Below are positions 58,772 to 64,000 of a stretch of DNA of 64,000 nt, piece by piece. Below the pieces are notes generated by a model that saw only the letters and a program-made list of their open reading frames with translations, had not been told where the DNA came from and searched no databases. Position numbers and translations under genes: made by a program. The DNA comes from an uncultured Helicobacteraceae bacterium (GTDB lineage Bacteria > Campylobacterota > Campylobacteria > Campylobacterales > Helicobacteraceae): assembly GCA_934668765.1 (NCBI GenBank), contig CAKUOH010000007.1, positions 1 to 64,000 on the forward strand. The letters run 5' to 3'. How positions within the stretch are numbered: position 1 is the first letter of the stretch; each line of letters begins with the position of its first letter.

Positions 58772-59545
58772 TTAATTCAGTGCCAAAGCGTCCTTTATAT
58801 CATACAATCCGCATTCTTGATTCACAAGCCATTTGCCGACATTGATTGCGCCTTTGGCAAAAGTTAGGCGACTTGTGGCATTGTGTGTTAGCTCCAAATA
58901 TTCGCCATCCATATAAAAGCCTATGGTGTGTCGTCCAACTATATCGCCACCGCGCAAACTCATCACGCCTATTTCATCGCTTTTGCGCTCCCCTATTGCG
59001 CCGTCTCTGCCACTAATGCGAACTTTGTCAATGTTTAATCCTCGCGCCTTTGCGACATTATTAGCAAGTGTGAGAGCCGTGCCAGATGGCGAATCCTTTT
59101 TATGGTGATGATGAATCTCTACAATCTCAATATCACTCTCACGCAAGGCTGTGGCGACAATCTCTGCGATATTATTTAGCACCACAATGCCACGCGACAT
59201 ATTTGAAGCGTATAAAATGGGCATTTTCTGCGAAGCAGCGCAAAGCAAGTCTTTTTGCATATCATTTAGCCCTGTTGTGCCGATAACTATGGGTTTTGCG
59301 CAATTATCAATGGCGCAATCAAGCAGATTTTGCGTTGCCTCTGGGCTTGAAAAATCAATAATTAAATCGCTAGATTCCACAAAAACCTTTATATCATTAG
59401 TTACCAAAACACCTTCGGGGATAGAGTATTGCAGCTCATTGCGCACAAAAACGCTTGATAGCTGTGCCTCTCTATCATTGCTTAAAGATTCGATTAAAAG
59501 TCTGCCGATTCGCCCTGTCGCGCCAAAGATACCCACTTTTATCAT
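58772..59545 (-). CDS. dapB: 4-hydroxy-tetrahydrodipicolinate reductase
   Basis: 257 aa from ATG 59545. NAD-binding Gly-Ile-Phe-Gly-Ala-Thr-Gly-Arg-Ile-Gly-Arg near residue 5, Ile-Gly-Thr-Thr-Gly-Leu near 93 and the catalytic Glu-Ile-His-His-His-His-Lys-Lys-Asp-Ser-Pro-Ser-Gly-Thr-Ala near 145. It serves lysine and meso-diaminopimelate synthesis. It precedes purF by 8 bases in the leftward gene row. Confidence 0.96.
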   Translation of the reverse strand: MIKVGIFGATGRIGRLLIESLSNDREAQLSSVFVRNELQYSIPEGVLVTNDIKVFVESSDLIIDFSSPEATQNLLDCAIDNCAKPIVIGTTGLNDMQKDLLCAASQKMPILYASNMSRGIVVLNNIAEIVATALRESDIEIVEIHHHHKKDSPSGTALTLANNVAKARGLNIDKVRISGRDGAIGERKSDEIGVMSLRGGDIVGRHTIGFYMDGEYLELTHNATSRLTFAKGAINVGKWLVNQECGLYDIKDALALN

Positions 59546-59621
59546 TTTGCCCTCCATCATTTTAAAACTTCGCGTTTTTTAGATTTGCCACCAAAGATTC
59601 GCGCCATAATTATGCCAAAAT

Positions 59622-60584
59622 CTAAAATAGATTCGATTCAGATTCGTGCTTTTGTGCCTCCAAATATTCAATCGCACTCAACGCCGCCACTGCGCCGTCT
59701 CCTGCGGCGATTACCACTTGTTTTAGCGAATCCTGCCTTATATCGCCTGCCGCAAAAAGCCCAGCGACAGATGTTTTCATATTTAAATCCACTTTGATTT
59801 TGCCATCACTGCTCATCTCACACAATGGCGTTGAATCTTCTTGCATTAAAATGCTTGTATTCACATCGTAGCCGACAAATTCAAACAATCCGCTAACTTC
59901 AATAGTGCGACTCTCTTTTGTATTGAGATTTGTGATTTGGACGCCTGTTGCGTGTTTGCCATCGCCGATAATCTCATCAATCACGCTAGGCGTTAGAATC
60001 TCAATCTTTGGATTTTCTTTCACAGCATCCACCGTAATGGGCGCAGCACGGAATGAATCGCGCCTATGGATTAGATAGATTTTCTCGCAGATTCGCGCTA
60101 GATAAATCGCCTCTTCAAGCGCAGTATCGCCACCGCCAAGCACGGCTACGATTTTATTTTTATAGAAAAATCCATCGCAAGTCGCACAAGTGCTAACGCC
60201 TTTGCCCCAATATTCGCTCTCGCCCTTTATGCCTGAACGCTTTGGATTCCCGCCTGTGCATACGATGACGGATTTCGCACTCTCTTTTGTCCCATCGGCG
60301 CAGAGAATCTCAAATTCTTCGCCGTTTTTAGAGATGCGAATCACATCATTCATATTATGCGTCAATCCAAATCGAAAGCATTGCGTAAGCCACGGCTCCA
60401 TAAATTCGATTCCGCTTACTATATCTTTTACGCCCGGATAGTTTTCAATCTCGCTAGAATTTGTGATTTGTCCGCCCGGCATTCCGCGCTCAAACAAAAC
60501 GACATCTTTCAAACCGCCGCGTGTAGCGTATAATCCTGCACTTAATCCTGCAGGTCCGCCCCCGATAATCGCTAAATTTATCAT
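59622..60584 (-). CDS. trxB: Thioredoxin reductase
   Basis: 320 aa. FAD motif [10 protein letters not shown] near residue 9, redox pair Cys-Ala-Thr-Cys-Asp-Gly-Phe near 136, NADPH motif Gly-Gly-Gly-Asp-Thr-Ala near 155 and the C-terminal Ala-Gly-Asp-Ile-Arg FAD block. It reduces TrxA, whose gene is 61045-61365, in the same direction and separated by one small gene. Confidence 0.96.
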   Translation of the reverse strand: MINLAIIGGGPAGLSAGLYATRGGLKDVVLFERGMPGGQITNSSEIENYPGVKDIVSGIEFMEPWLTQCFRFGLTHNMNDVIRISKNGEEFEILCADGTKESAKSVIVCTGGNPKRSGIKGESEYWGKGVSTCATCDGFFYKNKIVAVLGGGDTALEEAIYLARICEKIYLIHRRDSFRAAPITVDAVKENPKIEILTPSVIDEIIGDGKHATGVQITNLNTKESRTIEVSGLFEFVGYDVNTSILMQEDSTPLCEMSSDGKIKVDLNMKTSVAGLFAAGDIRQDSLKQVVIAAGDGAVAALSAIEYLEAQKHESESNLF

Positions 60585-60597
60585 TATTTATCCTTTA

Positions 60598-61029
60598 CTA
60601 AAAATCGCTGTAAATTTTGCTATCTTGCGTGTATTTAGTCGCGCTTTTTTGTTTTATGTGAAAATACGCTGGAATTGTATCGATTCTAAACCTTTTGCTA
60701 AACTTCAAAAGCGTATTCATTCCCGCACTCAAAGGCAGTATATTTTCGCTATTTTGTTGATTTGTATTTTGATAAAAATCAATAGCTAAAATAGTGTGCC
60801 CATCGTCATTTGGGATATTTTTAGCGACATCAATAAAATTGTTTGATTTAGAATTATACAAAAGGATTATATACTCCGCCCTAGTGGGCTTGAAAATATA
60901 ATCCCTACCATAGAAAACAAACTCGCCAAAATCAATCACTTTAAATTTCGTGTAAGTGTATTGAAAATAAAAAAACGCCGCCGCCATAAAAAGCGTGGCA
61001 AAAAACGGCATTAGTGGCGAAAATCGCAC
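60598..61029 (-). CDS. Membrane-anchored protein between trxA and trxB
   Basis: 143 aa with one N-terminal transmembrane helix (about 6-24) and a periplasmic domain. The end, Leu-Leu-Lys-Phe-Ser-Lys-Arg-Phe-Arg-Ile-Asp-Thr-Ile-Pro-Ala, resembles the cis-Pro region of thioredoxin folds, but no CxxC is present. It probably belongs to the trxA-trxB transcript (15 and 13 bases from its neighbours). Function unknown. Confidence 0.65.
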   Translation of the reverse strand: MRFSPLMPFFATLFMAAAFFYFQYTYTKFKVIDFGEFVFYGRDYIFKPTRAEYIILLYNSKSNNFIDVAKNIPNDDGHTILAIDFYQNTNQQNSENILPLSAGMNTLLKFSKRFRIDTIPAYFHIKQKSATKYTQDSKIYSDF

Positions 61030-61044
61030 CTTTTAAAACCGCTT

Positions 61045-61365
61045 TTATTGCAAAATAGAATTTATTTTATCTCTAATAGATTGCTCACTGGTTGCGCCGA
61101 TAACTTGATGGACAATCTCGCCATCTTTCATAAAAAGCATCGTAGGGACGCTAGAAATGCCAAATTTCGCCACCAAATCCTTCTCATCGTCCGCATTGAC
61201 TTTGCAGATATTTGCGCGTCCTTCAAACTCATCGACTAGCTTTTCGATAATCGGATTTAGCATTCTGCACGGACCGCACCAAGGCGCCCAAAAATCTACC
61301 ATTGATACGCCACTCTTTGTAACGCTATCGAAATTCGCGTTGTTTAGCTCGATATACTTTCCCAT
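61045..61365 (-). CDS. trxA: Thioredoxin
   Basis: 106 aa. Active site Trp-Ala-Pro-Trp-Cys-Gly-Pro-Cys-Arg near residue 28, cis-Pro in Ser-Val-Pro-Thr-Met near 73 and Gly-Ala-Thr-Ser near 90. It is a cytosolic dithiol reductant, recycled by TrxB nearby. An RBS AAGGAGA is seen upstream. An A11 run (T11 on the plus strand, 61417-61427) lies between it and yraN. Confidence 0.97.
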   Translation of the reverse strand: MGKYIELNNANFDSVTKSGVSMVDFWAPWCGPCRMLNPIIEKLVDEFEGRANICKVNADDEKDLVAKFGISSVPTMLFMKDGEIVHQVIGATSEQSIRDKINSILQ

Positions 61366-61425
61366 CTTACTTTTCTCCTTAATTTTGAAAATTTAAAGCG
61401 GAATTTTAACATTAAGTTTTTTTTT

Positions 61426-61791
61426 TTAGCTTAAAAATTGCGCTGTTACATTTTCAAAAAATGCGATTTTGCCATCTCTAATCGTAATTATATCCACGCA
61501 AAATGCCGTATCTAGCGCGTGATTCGCCAAATAAATATGGATTGAATCAATGATGCGATTTAACTTTTTTGGCGTTACATTTTGTAAAGGTTCAAAGTTT
61601 TTGCCAGATTTTACCTCAATAAAATGATATGTCGAATCTTTTGTAGCGATTATGTCAATCTCCCCATAGCGCGTGAAATAGTTTGATTCGACAATCTCAA
61701 AACCGCTATTTTGCAAGAAAATTTTGGCTAACGATTCGGCTTCACTGCCTTTAGATTTGGTGGATTGGGTAATTAGGATGGGATTTGTCAT
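61426..61791 (-). CDS. YraN/UPF0102-family protein (predicted endonuclease fold)
   Basis: 121 aa. The PD-(D/E)XK-like core is seen as Gly-Ser-Glu-Ala-Glu-Ser-Leu-Ala near residue 15, Arg-Tyr-Gly-Glu-Ile-Asp-Ile-Ile-Ala near 41 and Phe-Ile-Glu-Val-Lys-Ser-Gly near 57. The family is widespread and its physiological function is unknown. It is the first gene of the leftward trxA-trxB group. Confidence 0.85.
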   Translation of the reverse strand: MTNPILITQSTKSKGSEAESLAKIFLQNSGFEIVESNYFTRYGEIDIIATKDSTYHFIEVKSGKNFEPLQNVTPKKLNRIIDSIHIYLANHALDTAFCVDIITIRDGKIAFFENVTAQFLS

Positions 61792-61929
61792 TTATAACCT
61801 TAAATTTCATTATATAAAATTTGCGGATTATAACATAAAGATTAGCTAATCTCTAGCACACGAATCTAGTGAATCTTTAAGAATATCTTGCGAATCTGCT
61901 CACATTTATTTATTTTTTTAAAAATTTTT

Positions 61930-61938
61930 GCTAGAATT
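61930..61938 (+). promoter_or_regulatory. Extended -10 promoter of rpsU
   Basis: TGCTAGAAT with TAGAAT at 61933-61938, about 40 bases before ATG 61977; an AAGGTGGTGA-type RBS precedes the start. Confidence 0.5.
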
Positions 61939-61976
61939 TCGGCTTTTTATCTTACAAAAAAGGTGGTGATGACAGA

Positions 61977-62189
61977 ATGCCCGGCATTAAGATTAGGGAA
62001 AATGAGAGCTTTGATGAGGCTTATAGACGCTTTAAAAAGCAAGCAGACAGGAATCTTGTCGTAACGGAATCTCGTGCAAGAAGGTTCTTTGAAAGTCAAA
62101 CAGAAAAGCGCAAAAAGCAAAAAATCAGTGCGAAAAAGAAAATATTGAAGCGATTGTTTGTTTTGCGTAGATATGAATCGAAATTATAA
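61977..62189 (+). CDS. rpsU: 30S ribosomal protein S21
   Basis: 70 aa, strongly basic. [21 protein letters not shown] is the S21 N-terminus, followed by a Lys/Arg-rich helix. It takes part in initiation on the 30S subunit. It leads the rpsU, fabG, acpP, fabF row. Confidence 0.96.
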   Translation: MPGIKIRENESFDEAYRRFKKQADRNLVVTESRARRFFESQTEKRKKQKISAKKKILKRLFVLRRYESKL

Positions 62190-62235
62190 AGCGTATATTT
62201 TAGCGTAAAATAGGCAATTAAATGGAGTAAGTGAT

Positions 62236-62979
62236 ATGAAGTTTAGCGGTAAAAATGTGCTAGTTACGGGTGCATCTCGCGGGATTGGCGCGGGGATTGC
62301 AAAGATTTTGGCAGACTATGGCTTAAAAGTTTGGATAAATTATCGAAGCGATGAAAATCCTGCGCTCGTCTTAAAAGATGAGATTGAGAAACGCGGTGGA
62401 AGCGCGGCTGTGATTAAGTTTAATGCGGATAATGAAAGCGAAGTTATTGACGCGTTTAAAGTGATTGCAGATTGCGATGGCACAATAGACTATCTTGTCA
62501 ATAATGCTGGGATTACAAATGACAAACTTGCATTGCGTATGAAAGAAGAGGATTTTATGAGCGTGATTGATTCAAACCTAAAATCCGCCTTTCTTTGCTC
62601 TCGCGAGGCATTGAAATCGATGAGTAAAAATCGCTTTGGAAGCGTAGTAAATATCGCTTCAATCATCGGCGAGCGTGGCAATGCAGGGCAGAGTAATTAT
62701 GCAGCAAGCAAGGGCGGAATGATTGCTATGAGTAAATCTTTTGCTTATGAGGGCGCGAGTCGTAATGTGCGATTTAACGCTATTACGCCGGGATTTGTGG
62801 ATACAAGTATGACGGAATCGCTTAAAAGTGAGATTAAGGAATCTTATCTTAAAAATATTCCTTTGGGGCGATTCGCAAATGTCAGCGAAGTGGCGGAAGT
62901 CGTGGCGTTTTTGTTGAGTGATAGCGCAAGTTATATCACAGGCGAGGTTATAAAAGTCAATGGCGGTTTATATATGTAG
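62236..62979 (+). CDS. fabG: 3-oxoacyl-ACP reductase
   Basis: 247 aa. Cofactor motif Gly-Ala-Ser-Arg-Gly-Ile-Gly-Ala-Gly near residue 12, Asn-Asn-Ala-Gly-Ile near 90, catalytic Ser in Ile-Ala-Ser-Ile and Tyr-xxx-Lys in Asn-Tyr-Ala-Ala-Ser-Lys near 153. It is the housekeeping fatty-acid reductase, shown by its acpP and fabF neighbours, in contrast with the ApeQ paralogue at 14932-15648. Confidence 0.95.
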   Translation: MKFSGKNVLVTGASRGIGAGIAKILADYGLKVWINYRSDENPALVLKDEIEKRGGSAAVIKFNADNESEVIDAFKVIADCDGTIDYLVNNAGITNDKLALRMKEEDFMSVIDSNLKSAFLCSREALKSMSKNRFGSVVNIASIIGERGNAGQSNYAASKGGMIAMSKSFAYEGASRNVRFNAITPGFVDTSMTESLKSEIKESYLKNIPLGRFANVSEVAEVVAFLLSDSASYITGEVIKVNGGLYM

Positions 62980-62997
62980 CGAAAATTTAAGATTTTT

Positions 62998-63006
62998 TGC
63001 TACAAT
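62998..63006 (+). promoter_or_regulatory. Extended -10 promoter of acpP
   Basis: TGCTACAAT with TACAAT at 63001-63006, about 33 bases before ATG 63039; RBS AAGGAG at about 63027-63032. Confidence 0.55.
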
Positions 63007-63038
63007 TTCAAGTTAAATTTAAAATTAAGGAGTTAAAA

Positions 63039-63272
63039 ATGGCGATTTTTGATGATGTAAAAGCGGTTATCGTGGAGCAATTAAGCGTAAATGCGGACGA
63101 AGTGAAGTTGGAGTCTAAATTCGTAGATGATTTGGGCGCGGATTCGCTTGATGTTGTGGAGCTTGTTATGGAGCTAGAGAGCAAATTTGATGTGGAGATT
63201 CCCGATGAAGAGGCGGAGAAAATCTCCACAGTTAAAGATGTCGTGGATTATATCGAAAGCCACAAAAAATAG
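63039..63272 (+). CDS. acpP: Acyl carrier protein
   Basis: 77 aa from ATG 63039 (AAGGAG upstream). The carrier Ser is in [10 protein letters not shown] near residue 37. It carries intermediates of fatty-acid synthesis and, through cross-talk, could supply the APE pathway. Standard position between fabG and fabF. Confidence 0.97.
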   Translation: MAIFDDVKAVIVEQLSVNADEVKLESKFVDDLGADSLDVVELVMELESKFDVEIPDEEAEKISTVKDVVDYIESHKK

Positions 63273-63296
63273 TAAAACGCATATTTGGAGACGCGA

Positions 63297-64000
63297 ATGC
63301 AAAGAGTTGTTGTAACAGGCATAGGAATGATAAATTCCTTGGGCTTGAGTAGAGATTCGTCTTTTGAGGCTATCGTAGCGGGAAAAAGTGGCATTAAGCA
63401 TATCACTTCGTTTGACGCAAGTGATATGCCTGTGAAAATTGCCGGCGAGATAGTGGATTTTGACCCTGCGTCTGTGATGGACGCTAGAGAAATCAAAAAG
63501 GCGGATAGATTCATACAACTTGCTTTGCAGTCTTCAAAAGAAGCTATGGAAGATTCGGGCATTTTGGAGTGCAAGGACATTGATTTTGAGCGATTTGGCA
63601 CAGCATCTGGCTCTGGTATCGGCGGACTTGGCAATATCGAAAAAAATTCCATAGCTTGTTTTGAAAAGGGAGCTAGGCGAATCAACCCATTTTTTATCCC
63701 TAGCTCACTTGTAAATATGCTAGGTGGATTCGTATCAATCGAATATGGGCTAAAAGGTCCCACTTTGGCAAGTGTAACTGCGTGTGCTGCGGGAAATCAC
63801 GCAATTATTGAAGCATACAAAACAATCGTGCTTGGTGGCGCAGATAGAATGCTTGCCATTGGCGCGGAATCTGCCATCTGCCCTGTGGGAATCGGTGGAT
63901 TTGCCTCAATGAAAGCTTTAAGCACACGCAATGATGAGCCACAAAAAGCCTCCCGTCCGTTTGATAATGATAGAGATGGCTTTGTAATGGGCGAGGGAGC
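63297..64000 (+). CDS. fabF: 3-oxoacyl-ACP synthase II, 5' part (continues beyond window)
   Basis: ATG 63297 with GGAG just upstream; the frame is open to the right edge (about 234 codons of an expected 410). It begins Arg-Val-Val-Val-Thr-Gly-Ile-Gly-Met, and the nucleophile lies in Thr-Ala-Cys-Ala-Ala-Gly-Asn-His near residue 162. The His residues are beyond the window. It is the housekeeping elongation ketosynthase next to acpP. Confidence 0.93.
   Translation, partial: MQRVVVTGIGMINSLGLSRDSSFEAIVAGKSGIKHITSFDASDMPVKIAGEIVDFDPASVMDAREIKKADRFIQLALQSSKEAMEDSGILECKDIDFERFGTASGSGIGGLGNIEKNSIACFEKGARRINPFFIPSSLVNMLGGFVSIEYGLKGPTLASVTACAAGNHAIIEAYKTIVLGGADRMLAIGAESAICPVGIGGFASMKALSTRNDEPQKASRPFDNDRDGFVMGEG

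Noticed and set aside
1..64000. CRISPR array, rRNA or tRNA genes
   Set aside because: The repeats are not regularly spaced with unique spacers, and no rRNA or cloverleaf tRNA was recognised by eye; a tRNAscan-type search would be decisive.

Overview
The window looks like chromosome of a Campylobacterota bacterium, most likely an enterohepatic Helicobacter or a close relative. The evidence is low GC, the FTR1/P19/DUF2318/FtsX-permease/thioredoxin iron locus in the order known from Campylobacter, Opr-type and small beta-barrel outer-membrane proteins, a DUF1104 protein, and trxA and trxB close together. No rRNA, tRNA or CRISPR array was recognised. The DNA is saturated with GAATC/GATTC words and with two families of dispersed short repeats.

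Layout. 1-9.6 kb: iron acquisition locus read leftwards (porin, FTR1, P19, DUF2318 membrane protein, two FtsX-like permeases, ATPase, two thioredoxin lipoproteins, the second cut by the left edge). 9.6-10.3 kb: a repeat-rich leader with a G9 tract. 10.3-27 kb: a rightward aryl-polyene (APE)-type gene cluster with a halogenase-like flavoenzyme, ketosynthases, a chain-length-factor-like subunit, ketoreductase, dehydratases, two ACPs, an AMP ligase fused to a dehydratase, acyltransferases, thioesterase, LolA-like carrier and an MMPL exporter. An orphan phage-type nuclease-domain gene sits inside it. 27-32.3 kb: a compact leftward cassette of HerA ATPase, a split NurA nuclease, a DNA methyltransferase and a HipA-type kinase, a candidate defence system. 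32.5-38.7 kb: a decaying surface-polysaccharide region with rfbA, a frameshifted rfbB, a radical SAM/SPASM gene, and fragments of rfbB, lipocalin, DUF2892, AMP ligase, KASIII and an MdoB/LtaS-like sulfatase butted together. 39-64 kb: mostly housekeeping genes (gltA, cutA, uvrA, thiL, surE, ispA, ybaB, panD, hypE, thiE, purF, dapB, trxB, trxA, yraN, rpsU, fabG, acpP, fabF) with some accessory genes.

Two themes cut across these regions. First, dispersed repeats of about 35-45 bp are inserted in frame inside protein genes (a thioredoxin lipoprotein, ApeC-like, ApeH-like, a glycosyltransferase, purF). This resembles Rickettsia palindromic elements, and the encoded peptide is recognisably the same in different proteins (Ser-Leu-Arg/Gln ... 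or Pro-Ser-Leu-Ala-Glu/Asp-Gly-Asp ...). Second, G/C homopolymers of 9-11 bases sit inside conserved enzyme genes: the APE ketosynthase is in frame here, whereas rfbB and the sulfatase-like transferase are out of frame. Together they suggest phase variation of the polyene pigment and of surface sugars.

The APE genes would work as a set: ApeH activates the aryl starter, ApeE/F carry the chain, ApeO/ApeC and ApeR condense, ApeQ reduces, ApeP/ApeI dehydrate, ApeD/ApeJ/ApeK transfer or release, and ApeL/ApeM move the lipid-like product to the outer membrane. No phosphopantetheinyl transferase or ammonia-lyase is in the window.
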